Shown: positions 16,557-25,129 of the stretch, piece by piece
Layout: every line of letters begins with the position of its first letter
Numbering within the stretch: position 1 is the first letter of the stretch
NCBI RefSeq assembly: GCF_040270295.1
Contig: NZ_JBELOE010000064.1
Reading direction: 5' to 3' (one strand)
Length of the DNA stretch: 64,000 nucleotides
Source: Catenovulum sediminis
GTDB taxonomy: Bacteria > Pseudomonadota > Gammaproteobacteria > Enterobacterales > Alteromonadaceae
Position numbers and translations under genes: made by a program
Notes under the pieces: generated by a model
Database searches by the model: none
What the model was told of the DNA's origin: nothing
The model's input: only the letters and a program-made list of their open reading frames with translations

Positions 16557-17996
16557 TTGACGACTAAACAACGTGTAATCGTAGTGGGTAACGGTATGGT
16601 CGGGCATCATTTTGTCGATCAATTGGTTGCCCAATCGAATCAGCAATTTGAAATTACAGTTTTAGCAGAAGAGCCCAGGCTTGCTTATGACAGAGTTCAT
16701 TTGTCAGAATATTTTTCCGGTAAGTCAGCCGAAGATTTATCTTTAACTTCAGAAACTTATTATCAATCTTTAGGGATTGATCACTTCGTTAATCAAAGGG
16801 TCAGCGAAATTGATCGCAGCCGTAAAACGGTGTTGACAAATCAAGGCAAAACGCTTGAGTACGACAAACTGGTTTTGGCAACAGGCTCATTTCCGTTTGT
16901 ACCGCCTATTCCGGGTAAAGACAGAGAAAACTGTTTTGTCTATCGCACGATAGAAGATTTAGATTTAATCAAAGCTGCTGCTGAAAAATGTAAAGTGGGT
17001 TTGGTTGTTGGTGGTGGATTGCTCGGTTTAGAAGCAGCCAATGCACTAAAACAGTTAGGTCTGAAGACGCATGTTGTAGAATTTGCACCTCAATTGATGC
17101 CAACACAGATTGATGTAGGCGGTGGTCGCCAGCTTAAAGCTAAAATTGAAGCTTTGGGCGTCAGTGTGCACACTGAAAAAGCGACAAAAATTATTACCGA
17201 TGGTGAGTCTTGTGTACACAAACTCGAGTTTGCAGATGGCAGTGAGATTGAAACCGATTTGGTTTTGTTTTCCGCCGGTATTCGACCGCAAGATGCATTA
17301 GCCCGACAGTGTGCATTAGAAATTGGTGAGCGTGGTGGTATTGTTATTAATGATAACTGCCAAACATCGGATAAAGATATTTATGCAATTGGAGAATGTG
17401 CGCTTTGGCAAAATCGTATTTTCGGTTTAGTTTCACCGGGCTATACGATGGCTCGTGCAGCCGTATCACATTTAACACAAGGTGAAGTGATCTTCTCTGG
17501 TGCAGACATGAGCACTAAATTAAAACTGATGGGGGTTGCCGTAGGCTCTATCGGTGATGCGCATGCCAGAACGCCAGATGCGCTGACATTTTGTTACGAA
17601 AACCCAGAAGAGGGTGTTTATAAAAAAGTAGTAACAGATGCTCAGCAGAAACACTTAATTGGGGCGGTGTTGATTGGTGATACCAGTGAATACGATCATT
17701 TATTACAGCTTCATTTACAAAAAGATGAATTAACTGACGCGCCAGAATCCCTGATTGTGCCAACCTTGCAAGGTGAGCCTGTTAATCCGGCGGATACAAT
17801 GGCAGATTCAAGTTTTGTGTGTTTATGTAATCTGGTGACTAAAGGCACGATTGTCGATGCGATAAGTGCAGGGTGTGATACGGTTGACGCAATTAAAGCA
17901 AAAACCAAAGCCAGTAGCAGTTGTGGTACTTGTGTGGGTATGGTGCAAAATGTGATCGACTCTGAAATGGCAAAATTAGCAGTGGAAGTGTCTTAG
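16557..17996 (+). CDS. FAD-dependent NAD(P)H reductase with BFD [2Fe-2S] domain (NirB N-half-like)
   Basis: 479 residues from the TTG at 16557, chosen because AGGAGG at 16546-16551 gives ideal spacing; an in-frame TTG at 16542 lies before that site. There are two Rossmann dinucleotide folds (VVGNGMVGHHFVD near the start, VGLVVGGGLLGLEAANAL around 145) and a C-terminal BFD-type [2Fe-2S] domain with CLC and SCGTC (about 423-470). It is closely similar to the N-terminal half of the NirB encoded at 25130. It probably passes electrons from NAD(P)H to NasA, the role of the small subunit of assimilatory nitrate reductase. Confidence 0.85.
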   Translation: MTTKQRVIVVGNGMVGHHFVDQLVAQSNQQFEITVLAEEPRLAYDRVHLSEYFSGKSAEDLSLTSETYYQSLGIDHFVNQRVSEIDRSRKTVLTNQGKTLEYDKLVLATGSFPFVPPIPGKDRENCFVYRTIEDLDLIKAAAEKCKVGLVVGGGLLGLEAANALKQLGLKTHVVEFAPQLMPTQIDVGGGRQLKAKIEALGVSVHTEKATKIITDGESCVHKLEFADGSEIETDLVLFSAGIRPQDALARQCALEIGERGGIVINDNCQTSDKDIYAIGECALWQNRIFGLVSPGYTMARAAVSHLTQGEVIFSGADMSTKLKLMGVAVGSIGDAHARTPDALTFCYENPEEGVYKKVVTDAQQKHLIGAVLIGDTSEYDHLLQLHLQKDELTDAPESLIVPTLQGEPVNPADTMADSSFVCLCNLVTKGTIVDAISAGCDTVDAIKAKTKASSSCGTCVGMVQNVIDSEMAKLAVEVS

Positions 17997-18035
17997 TATT
18001 ACAGAATTAAAATGATTCTCTAATATAAATTTTAT

Positions 18036-18067
18036 AAACGCAGCCATTTGGCTGCGTTTTCTTTTTT
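18036..18067 (+). terminator. terminator of the nrt-reductase operon
   Basis: AAACGCAGCC and GGCTGCGTTT pair around a 4-base ATTT loop, followed by TTTTCTTTTTT. It separates the nrt-reductase genes from nasA, which has its own promoter. Confidence 0.85.
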
Positions 18068-18202
18068 AGTTTCAACTCTCAAGTTATTTCTGTGTTAGAT
18101 TTTGGTGCATCGCTAACCGTATAAACGCGTTATAAATACCACTTTCTGCATTTTTCTTGTGCGACTCGATTTAAAGTCCTTTATAATCAATGGTTTGTGT
18201 TT

Positions 18203-18218
18203 TTGGCATGTCGTTTGC
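18203..18218 (+). promoter_or_regulatory. sigma-54 promoter of nasA
   Basis: TTGGCATG-TCGT-TTGC has the -24 GG and -12 GC dinucleotides exactly 10 bases apart. An NtrC-like half-site (TTTGGTGCA) lies at 18101-18109, about 100 bases upstream, where an activator would sit. This fits nitrogen-limitation control. Confidence 0.75.
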
Positions 18219-18329
18219 ATTTTTACTGTAGTCCGAAGGCGGACAAAAGAAGACAGAAGAGTCGAAACTTGAGTGTTTATGTTGATGATTCCAATGGCGG
18301 AAGCTCAACCGAATTTAGGTAAGAATTTG

Positions 18330-20993
18330 ATGAACAAACCAGCAGTAAGATTAAAACAAACCACTTGTCCGTATTGTGGTGTTGGATGTGGCATTGACGT
18401 TAACGTTGATGGCCAGACGCTAACTCAAGTAAATGGCTCTTCTGATCATCCCGCCAATTTTGGGCGTTTGTGTGTTAAAGGCTCATCCGTGTTAGAAACG
18501 AATGATGTGTCCGGGCGATTACTGCAGCCTATGATAGGGGATTCAGTTGTTTCTTGGGATGAAGCTATTAACCATGTTGCGAGCGGTTTTCAGGACGTTA
18601 TTGAAAAACACGGACCGCAAGCAGTTGCTTTGTATGTATCTGGTCAGTTATTGACAGAAGATTATTATGTCGCAAATAAATTAATGAAAGGATACATTGG
18701 CTCGGCAAACATAGATACCAATTCTCGTTTATGCATGTCATCTGCTGTTGCAGGTTACAAACGTGCTTTTGGTTCGGATACAGTGCCTTGCAACTATCAA
18801 GATTTAGAAGATACCGATTTATTGGTATTGGTCGGCTCTAATGCTGCTTGGACACATCCGGTGTTGTTCCAGCGTATGGAAAGAGCGAAACAAATTAACC
18901 CGGATATGAAAGTTGTGGTGATTGATCCGCGCCAAAGTGCAACCTCTGAATTGGCTGATCTACATATCGCGATAAAACCGGGAACCGATGTTGCTCTACT
19001 TAATGGTGTGGTTAATTATCTTGCCGAACAAGGGTTATTAGATAAAAACTATATTGAACAACATACTGAAGGGTTTTCTGCAACATTGGAATCGTGTCAG
19101 GCTTGGACAGCAGAAAGAGTCGCTCAGTATTGTGATATTCCATTAGAGCAGGTTTCTACCTATTACCAATGGTTTGCTAATAGCCCGACGGCGATTACTT
19201 TTTATTGTATGGGGGTAAATCAAAGCTCACAGGGTACCGACAAATGCAATGCGATTATTAATTGTCATTTGGCTTCAGGGAAAGTTGGTAAAGTTGGCAG
19301 CGGACCTTTTTCTATCACAGGTCAACCTAATGCGATGGGCGGACGAGAAGTAGGCGGTTTAGCCAATATGCTTGCAGCACATATGGATATCGAAAACCCG
19401 AAACATCGTGGAAATGTGCAAACTTTCTGGCGTTCACCTCGAATAGCGGATAAAGCTGGTGCAAAAGCCGTAGATATGTTTGAAAAAGTGCGCAATGGTG
19501 AAATTAAAGCGATATGGGTAATGGCGACTAACCCAGCGGTAAGCTTACCTAATGGTAATGCGATTGCTGAAGCTTTAGCAGCATGTCCTTTAGTCGTCGT
19601 TTCTGATTGTAATTTAAATACCGATACCACTGAGTGGGCAAATGTTAGGTTGCCGGCAACAGGCTGGTCTGAGAAGGATGGAACGGTAACCAACTCAGAG
19701 CGACGAATTTCACGCCAAAGAGGCATTATGCCACCATCGGGTGAAGCAAAACACGACTGGCAAATTATTTGCGAAGTTGCGCAAGCAATGGGTTTTGCGT
19801 CTGGCTTTCGGTTTACCTCTCCAGCTGAAATTTTTGATGAGCACGCGCGTTTATCCGGCTATGAAAATTATGGTTCTCGTGATTTTGATATCAGCGGCTT
19901 AGCAGGTATGAGTGAAGGTGAATATGATAGACTGCGCCCTGTTCAGTGGCCTGTCAATGCGCAGTATCCGCAAGGTTGTAGTCGAATGTTTGAAGATGGG
20001 CGCTTTTTCACGAAAAGTGGTAAAGCTCAATTTGTTGGCGTTACTGCAAAAGCACCCGTGCAAATCACCTCTGAAGAATATCCGTTAGTCCTTAATAGTG
20101 GTCGTGTGCGTGACCAGTGGCATACGATGACTCGAACCGGTAAGGCGGCAAAATTAACCGCTCACATTGCCGAGCCTTTTGTCGCAGTGCATCCAAATGA
20201 TGCAGAACGTTTCTCGTTAACCGATGGACAAGTCGCCAAAGTGACTTCTGCCTTTGGTCAAGTTTTATTAAAAGTTAAGTTAGATTCTGGTCAGCGTAAA
20301 GGTGAACTGTTTGCACCTATGCATTGGAATAAACAGTTTGCTTCGCAGGCTAATATTAATAAATTATATGCACCAGTTGTGGACCCGATTTCTGGTCAAC
20401 CGGAACTCAAGCATGCAGCTGTCACTATAGAGCCTTATGCAGCCGATTTTTATGGTATTGCATTTAGTCGCAGTATGATTATGTCAGACAGTGAATACTG
20501 GACAAAAGCGCCAAATCAAGCCGGTTTTCAAATGTCATTTGCTGGGCAAGGTGAAATTTCTGATTGGTTAGATTGGTGTCAGCAACATAGTGTGAGTCAA
20601 GGTGAGTGGATTCGGGTTGAAAACAGCTCTGAAAAATCATTTCGCGTAATGTGTTACAAAGCGCAGCAGTTAGAGTTCGTTTGTTATATTCAAGCTACAC
20701 CATTTGCCGAGGATACCAGTTGGTTAAGTGAAATGTTTATGCTGCAACAGTTTGATCGGGAAGAAATTAAAGCTTTAGTGGCAGGCACTCCGACACCGGA
20801 AGTTGCCAAGGGTCGCCAAATATGCAGTTGTTTCCAAGTAGGTGAAAAGCAAATTATTGAAGCAATTGTTGATTATGGTGACGATACAGTTGAAAAGTTA
20901 GGCGAGCGCCTTAAATGTGGGACAAATTGTGGTTCGTGCAAAACCGATCTAAGTGGTTTGATTCGTGCTAATTGCCCGGCTGTGGCGGTTTAA
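18330..20993 (+). CDS. nasA: assimilatory nitrate reductase catalytic subunit
   Basis: 887 residues from the ATG at 18330; upstream in-frame starts exist (GTG 18273, ATG 18294) and the true one is uncertain. The N-terminus has the [4Fe-4S] site CPYCGVGCGIDV and then CVKGSS. The molybdopterin-binding body is complete, including SRLCMSSAV and the C-terminal MPT segment VLNSGRVRDQWHTMTRTGKA. A C-terminal BFD-like [2Fe-2S] domain (CSCF ... CGTNCGSCKTDL) is fused, as in NasA of Klebsiella. It reduces nitrate to nitrite in the cytoplasm. It has its own sigma-54-type promoter and terminator; the partner reductase is the gene just upstream. Confidence 0.95.
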   Translation: MNKPAVRLKQTTCPYCGVGCGIDVNVDGQTLTQVNGSSDHPANFGRLCVKGSSVLETNDVSGRLLQPMIGDSVVSWDEAINHVASGFQDVIEKHGPQAVALYVSGQLLTEDYYVANKLMKGYIGSANIDTNSRLCMSSAVAGYKRAFGSDTVPCNYQDLEDTDLLVLVGSNAAWTHPVLFQRMERAKQINPDMKVVVIDPRQSATSELADLHIAIKPGTDVALLNGVVNYLAEQGLLDKNYIEQHTEGFSATLESCQAWTAERVAQYCDIPLEQVSTYYQWFANSPTAITFYCMGVNQSSQGTDKCNAIINCHLASGKVGKVGSGPFSITGQPNAMGGREVGGLANMLAAHMDIENPKHRGNVQTFWRSPRIADKAGAKAVDMFEKVRNGEIKAIWVMATNPAVSLPNGNAIAEALAACPLVVVSDCNLNTDTTEWANVRLPATGWSEKDGTVTNSERRISRQRGIMPPSGEAKHDWQIICEVAQAMGFASGFRFTSPAEIFDEHARLSGYENYGSRDFDISGLAGMSEGEYDRLRPVQWPVNAQYPQGCSRMFEDGRFFTKSGKAQFVGVTAKAPVQITSEEYPLVLNSGRVRDQWHTMTRTGKAAKLTAHIAEPFVAVHPNDAERFSLTDGQVAKVTSAFGQVLLKVKLDSGQRKGELFAPMHWNKQFASQANINKLYAPVVDPISGQPELKHAAVTIEPYAADFYGIAFSRSMIMSDSEYWTKAPNQAGFQMSFAGQGEISDWLDWCQQHSVSQGEWIRVENSSEKSFRVMCYKAQQLEFVCYIQATPFAEDTSWLSEMFMLQQFDREEIKALVAGTPTPEVAKGRQICSCFQVGEKQIIEAIVDYGDDTVEKLGERLKCGTNCGSCKTDLSGLIRANCPAVAV

Positions 20994-21026
20994 TCAGCAG
21001 GCAAAGCCACTGGAATTTGATACACT

Positions 21027-21053
21027 AAAAAGCAGGCTGAGCCTGCTTTTTTT
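21027..21053 (+). terminator. terminator after nasA
   Basis: AAAAAGCAGGC-TGA-GCCTGCTTTTTTT: an 11-bp stem with a 3-base loop and a seven-T tail. Confidence 0.85.
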
Positions 21054-21094
21054 GGTTTATACCCCGTCAAAAGGGTATTTAAGGTAATACAACA

Positions 21095-22129
21095 ATGACA
21101 ACCGAGTTTAAAGAATATATTAAGATGATAGGTCGCGGTCAGCGTGCCGGGCAAACGTTAGATCAAGCGCAAGCAAAAGATGCAATGTTGCAGGTATTAG
21201 ATGGGCAGGTAAGTGCCGAGCAGTTAGGTGCCTTTTTAATGCTCTTGCGTGTGAGAGAAGAAACACCTGAAGAGTTGGCTGGGTTTGTTGAGGCTATTAG
21301 AAGTTCAATCAATACTGAATTTGAAGGATTACAGATTGATTTGGATTTAGGTTGTTACGCGGGTAAAAGACGTCATTTGCCTTGGATGTTGCTCGCTATT
21401 ATGGCGTTTGCACAAACTGGGCGCAAAATATTTGTGCATGGTACCGCAGAGCCAGAATCTAAGCGTTTATATATGCGAGAAACATTAGAGTACTTTGGTG
21501 TAACTCCGGCTAAAAACAAACAGCAAGCTGAAGATATGCTACAAAGGTTTGGGTTTTGTTACGCAGAGCTTGAAGATGTACATGAAAAGTTGAATGAATT
21601 GATTCAATTACGTTCTTTATTTGGTTTACGCTCTTGCGCTAACACTTTGGCACGAATGTTGAATCCAAGTAATGCAGAGTTTAGTTTACATGGTGTTCAT
21701 CATCGACATTTTGATGTACGTCATGTAGAAGTAGCTGAGTTATGCAATCAAGGTAATGTTATGTGCTTTCGTGGTGAAGGGGGGGAGATTGAATATAACC
21801 CTGAGCGTGATGTCAATTTACATTATTTTATTGCGGGACAAAAAGAGCACTTAACTTTCCCAGCTTTATTAGACGGGTGGCAAGTCAAACCGAGAGCGTT
21901 GGAGCTCAACCAGCTTAAAGCGTTTTGGTTGGGTGAGGTTGACAATGAATACGCTGAAAAAGCGGTTGTTGGTACTTTAGGTATTTATTTGGCTTTTAAT
22001 GAATTGGCTAAAGCGCAAAAAACAAAAACTGAGGAAGATAAAGCACAAATAGTAGAGCACGCAATTCAGCAAGCTCAGGATATTTGGCAACGTAGAGATT
22101 CTAAAAACGGGTTATTTGGTCAAAATTAA
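21095..22129 (+). CDS. TrpD2-like (anthranilate phosphoribosyltransferase fold) protein
   Basis: 344 residues with the fold of anthranilate phosphoribosyltransferase: an N-terminal helical domain (GRGQRAGQTLDQAQAKDAM...EQLGAFLMLLRVREETPEELAGF) followed by the large domain with LPWMLLAIMAFAQTGRKIFVHG and RSCANTLARMLNP. TrpD2 (YbiB) proteins lack the full anthranilate site and bind nucleic acid. The gene is often found near nitrate-assimilation genes in gammaproteobacteria; its role there is unknown. It starts 42 bases after the nasA terminator. Confidence 0.8.
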   Translation: MTTEFKEYIKMIGRGQRAGQTLDQAQAKDAMLQVLDGQVSAEQLGAFLMLLRVREETPEELAGFVEAIRSSINTEFEGLQIDLDLGCYAGKRRHLPWMLLAIMAFAQTGRKIFVHGTAEPESKRLYMRETLEYFGVTPAKNKQQAEDMLQRFGFCYAELEDVHEKLNELIQLRSLFGLRSCANTLARMLNPSNAEFSLHGVHHRHFDVRHVEVAELCNQGNVMCFRGEGGEIEYNPERDVNLHYFIAGQKEHLTFPALLDGWQVKPRALELNQLKAFWLGEVDNEYAEKAVVGTLGIYLAFNELAKAQKTKTEEDKAQIVEHAIQQAQDIWQRRDSKNGLFGQN

Positions 22130-22254
22130 GCACTTGATTGAGCGTCTGACTTGGCGCGCTCTACTACAAACAGTCTGGCTTTATAGTTAGGCTGTTTTTG
22201 TCGTTTTGTTTCTTATAACACATTGATAAATATTGATTTAATTTGTTTTTTTGC

Positions 22255-22284
22255 TTGACCATTCAAATCTTTTTAGCGTATTAT
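22255..22284 (+). promoter_or_regulatory. sigma-70 promoter of porin gene
   Basis: TTGACC (22255-22260), an 18-base spacer and TATTAT (22279-22284), about 70 bases before the porin start. Confidence 0.55.
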
Positions 22285-22352
22285 AGTAGCGCGTCTATAC
22301 ATCCAGCATCACTTTCAAACACAGAATTTTTATTTGTAATTGGGAGTGACCT

Positions 22353-23549
22353 ATGGAACTTAAAAAATCTAAACTAGCATTAACTTTGGCATCTTTAATT
22401 GGTACAGGGTTAATTTCTAGCCCCGCAATGGCTGCGGATTCTCTAGCTGAAGCTTTTAAAGAAGGCAAAGCAACGGGTGATCTTCGTTTACGTTATGAAA
22501 GTGTAGATGATGCATCTAGTGCTAATGCTCTAACCTTTAGAACGCGTCTTGGTTTTAAAACAGCTGACCTTAATGGGTTTACTGGCTTCGTTGAATTTGA
22601 AGACAACCGTGTTGTTGCGGGTGTAGATGAATACAAAGTTCCGCCGGCAGGTAAAACTGAGCCCAGCGATAAAAGTGTCATTCCTGATCCAGAGTTTACC
22701 GAACTTGAACAAGCTTATATTGCTTATAAAAGCGGAGGCTTCTCTGCAAAACTAGGTCGTCAGGTATTAACTTTAGATGGGCATCGTCATGTGGGTCATG
22801 TCGGCTGGAGACAGGATAGACAAACTTTCGATGCATTAAATGTGGTATATGGCGTTGGTGATTTTACCGCGAATGTTTCTTACGTCTATAAACATAACCG
22901 AATTTTTGCTGAAGCCACGGATATCGATTCAAGCGATATTTTAGTCAACCTTTCTTATAAAACACCGGTTGGTAAAGTTGTGGTTTATGGTTACCAAATT
23001 GATACAGATCCAGCAGGCCGGGAAGATCTAGATACATATGGTGTCAGTTTTGCGGGTAGCACAGGCAGTGATGTTAAGTTTTTATACTCTGCTGAATACG
23101 CGACACAGGACAATAACAAAGGTAATGATACGGATTATTTAAGCTTAGAGTTGGGCGCTGTGTTTAGTGGCGTTACCGTTAAATTAGGTCAGGAAACTTT
23201 GGGCTCGGATGATGGGCTTGCAAATTTTGCGACACCTTTAGCGACGCTGCATAAGTTCAATGGTTTTGCTGATGTATTTTTAGGCGGTACTTTTGCATCG
23301 GGCGGTTTACCAAATGGTTTGGTTGATACTTATGGTTTTGTTGGCACGAAAGTGGGTGGTATTGCACTAAAAGCTTTCTATCACACGTTCAAATCAGATT
23401 TTGGTTCGATTGATTATGGTGACGAAATCGATTTGGTTGCGGCAACTAAAGTAGGAGATTATGGTGTGGGTCTGAAATACGCCAGTTTCTCTGCTGACAT
23501 GGGTACTGACAAAGATATTTTATGGGCTTGGGTTGAAACTAAGTTTTAA
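22353..23549 (+). CDS. outer membrane porin
   Basis: 398 residues with a signal peptide (MELKKSKLALTLASLIGTGLISSPAMAA) and repeated amphipathic strands (TGDLRLRYESVDD, FRTRLGFKTADL, FEDNRVVAG). It includes AKLGRQVLTLDGHRHVGHVGWRQDRQTFDAL and ends WAWVETKF with a terminal Phe. It resembles alginate-export/OprE-like channels. Its place inside the nitrate cluster suggests it lets nitrate or nitrite cross the outer membrane; that is inference. A GGGAG ribosome site and a sigma-70-like promoter precede it, and a terminator follows. Confidence 0.8.
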   Translation: MELKKSKLALTLASLIGTGLISSPAMAADSLAEAFKEGKATGDLRLRYESVDDASSANALTFRTRLGFKTADLNGFTGFVEFEDNRVVAGVDEYKVPPAGKTEPSDKSVIPDPEFTELEQAYIAYKSGGFSAKLGRQVLTLDGHRHVGHVGWRQDRQTFDALNVVYGVGDFTANVSYVYKHNRIFAEATDIDSSDILVNLSYKTPVGKVVVYGYQIDTDPAGREDLDTYGVSFAGSTGSDVKFLYSAEYATQDNNKGNDTDYLSLELGAVFSGVTVKLGQETLGSDDGLANFATPLATLHKFNGFADVFLGGTFASGGLPNGLVDTYGFVGTKVGGIALKAFYHTFKSDFGSIDYGDEIDLVAATKVGDYGVGLKYASFSADMGTDKDILWAWVETKF

Positions 23550-23596
23550 TCTTTGTTGATAGTGCTTGCTACCGCAACACGTCAGTATGTTTATGT

Positions 23597-23622
23597 ATGT
23601 CGGCCGTAAGGCCGACATTTTG
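23597..23622 (+). terminator. terminator after porin gene
   Basis: ATGTCGGCC-GTAA-GGCCGACAT is a perfect 9-bp stem with a short T-tail (TTTT). Confidence 0.75.
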
Positions 23623-23863
23623 TAGGCTGCCACTTTAATCCGACAAAAGAGCGATCAACACCCAGTTAACCATCTGTTCATACTCACCCGTTCGCATTAA
23701 TATTCATTTATCACACAGACACGCGTAAATATATCTCTATAGCTTTAACGCAGCATCCTTGCTGCGAAAGTCTGTTTAGATAAATTGAATATCAACACGC
23801 ACTCGAATCCGCTTTCTCGAAACTCGCAGCTCTAGCCCAGAAAACTAGTGTTTAATATTGGGT

Positions 23864-23890
23864 TGTCGGGCTAAAGCCACGACCTACAAT
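23864..23890 (+). repeat. REP-like half element
   Basis: TGTCGGGCTAAAGCCACGAC followed by CTACAAT. It is identical to the end of the third REP-like copy at 6255-6281. The core folds as GTCG-GGC-TAAA-GCC-A-CGAC. As at the first locus, a 7-bp satellite follows within a few bases. The rest of 23623-23863 shows no gene. Confidence 0.8.
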
Positions 23891-23894
23891 GCAC

Positions 23895-24029
23895 TTGAAA
23901 CTTGAAACTTGAAACTTGAAACTTGAAACTTGAAACTTGAAACTTGAAACTTGAAACTCGTAGCTGGTAGCTACCAGCTACCAGCTACCAGCTACCAGCT
24001 CGCAGCTCGCAGCTCGTAACTCGCAGCTC
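23895..24029 (+). repeat. 7-bp tandem satellite (TTGAAAC, AGCTACC, AGCTCGC)
   Basis: Nine perfect TTGAAAC units at 23895-23957, a short transition, four AGCTACC units at 23969-23996, then AGCTCGC-type units to about 24029. The 7-base period is kept while the unit sequence changes. The remaining bases to the cobA promoter (24030-24250) hold no gene; an NtrC-like site (right half ATGGTGCA) lies at 24086-24102. Confidence 0.9.
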
Positions 24030-24250
24030 TAAAAACCATTGCTCAAACAAAGTGCGCTTAACTGGTATTTAATCCGCGCATTTGCTGTGCATTAATGGTG
24101 CAGGGTGCTTCACCAAAGTGAAAAATCATTTATAGAAGAATTGTAAGGAACGCTCAAAAAGCGGGTTTTGTTACTTCTTCAACGAAAAGCATATAAAATA
24201 AAATCAATTAAAACAGCAAATTAAAAAATATATTTGTCGTTATTAAAGTT

Positions 24251-24266
24251 TTGGCATCGGCTTTGC
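24251..24266 (+). promoter_or_regulatory. sigma-54 promoter of the cobA-nirBD operon
   Basis: TTGGCATC-GGCT-TTGC with GG and GC exactly 10 bases apart, 41 bases before the cobA start. A partial NtrC-like palindrome (ending ATGGTGCA) lies about 150 bases upstream, a normal distance for an activator site. Confidence 0.75.
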
Positions 24267-24306
24267 TTTTAATGAATTATTCGTTCATTACTAAGCTTGT
24301 GCAAAG

Positions 24307-25110
24307 ATGTTTAAGTTAGTAACAAAAGACATTGGTGTTGGTAAAGTTTTCCTTGTTGGCGCGGGACCTGGAGATGCCGATCTTATTACAGTTAAAGCGC
24401 TAAGATGCATTCAAACTGCAGATATTATTTTATATGACCGTTTGGTCAGCGATGATATCCGTAGTTTGTTTCCTGCCACTACACCTGCATTTTATGTAGG
24501 TAAAGCAATGGGTCACCATTGTATTCCGCAAGATCAATTAAATGCTCTACTCATCGAAAAAGCACAAAAAGGTTTCAGTATCTGTCGTTTAAAAGGCGGC
24601 GACCCATTTGTATTTGGTCGAGGCGGTGAAGAAATGCTGGCGCTAAAACAGCAAGGTATTGAAGTTGAAGTTGTACCAGGTGTCACCTCTGGTGTTGGCG
24701 CGGCTGCTTATGCGGGTATTCCGGTCACGCATCGTGGTACTTCGCAGGCTTGTACTTTCATCACTGCACATGCTGAAAAAGAATTAAACGTGGATTGGCA
24801 AGCTTTAGCTCGCTTAGATCACACACTCGTTTTTTATATGGGATTAAACAAGTTGCCGGACATTCGCCAGCAGCTTACAACGCATGGTTTAGCTGCGGAT
24901 ACACCAGCCGCACTAATTGAGAATGGTTGTCGTAAAGAGCAAAGAGTTTTTACAGGGAGTGTATCTGACTTAGAAGGGTTGGCAAAACAACACAAGTTGC
25001 AGTCGCCCACTTTGGTCGTAATTGGTCATGTTGTCGAGTTAGCAGAATCCCTGCACTGGTTTGGATCACTGACCAGTTCAAATTCTGAATGGACGCAGTT
25101 GTCAGCTTAA
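24307..25110 (+). CDS. cobA: uroporphyrinogen-III C-methyltransferase
   Basis: 267 residues of the SUMT family. It has VFLVGAGPGDADLITVKAL at the SAM site, ILYDRLVSDDI, the CRLKGGDPFVFGRGGEE motif, and EVVPGVTSGVGAAAYAGIPVTHRG. It methylates uroporphyrinogen III to precorrin-2, the first step to siroheme, which NirB (next gene, 19 bases on) needs. The CysG oxidase/ferrochelatase part is absent, so those steps must be encoded elsewhere. It is the first gene of a sigma-54-type operon with nirBD. Confidence 0.95.
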   Translation: MFKLVTKDIGVGKVFLVGAGPGDADLITVKALRCIQTADIILYDRLVSDDIRSLFPATTPAFYVGKAMGHHCIPQDQLNALLIEKAQKGFSICRLKGGDPFVFGRGGEEMLALKQQGIEVEVVPGVTSGVGAAAYAGIPVTHRGTSQACTFITAHAEKELNVDWQALARLDHTLVFYMGLNKLPDIRQQLTTHGLAADTPAALIENGCRKEQRVFTGSVSDLEGLAKQHKLQSPTLVVIGHVVELAESLHWFGSLTSSNSEWTQLSA

Positions 25111-25129
25111 TAGAGGGTAAGTAAATAAA

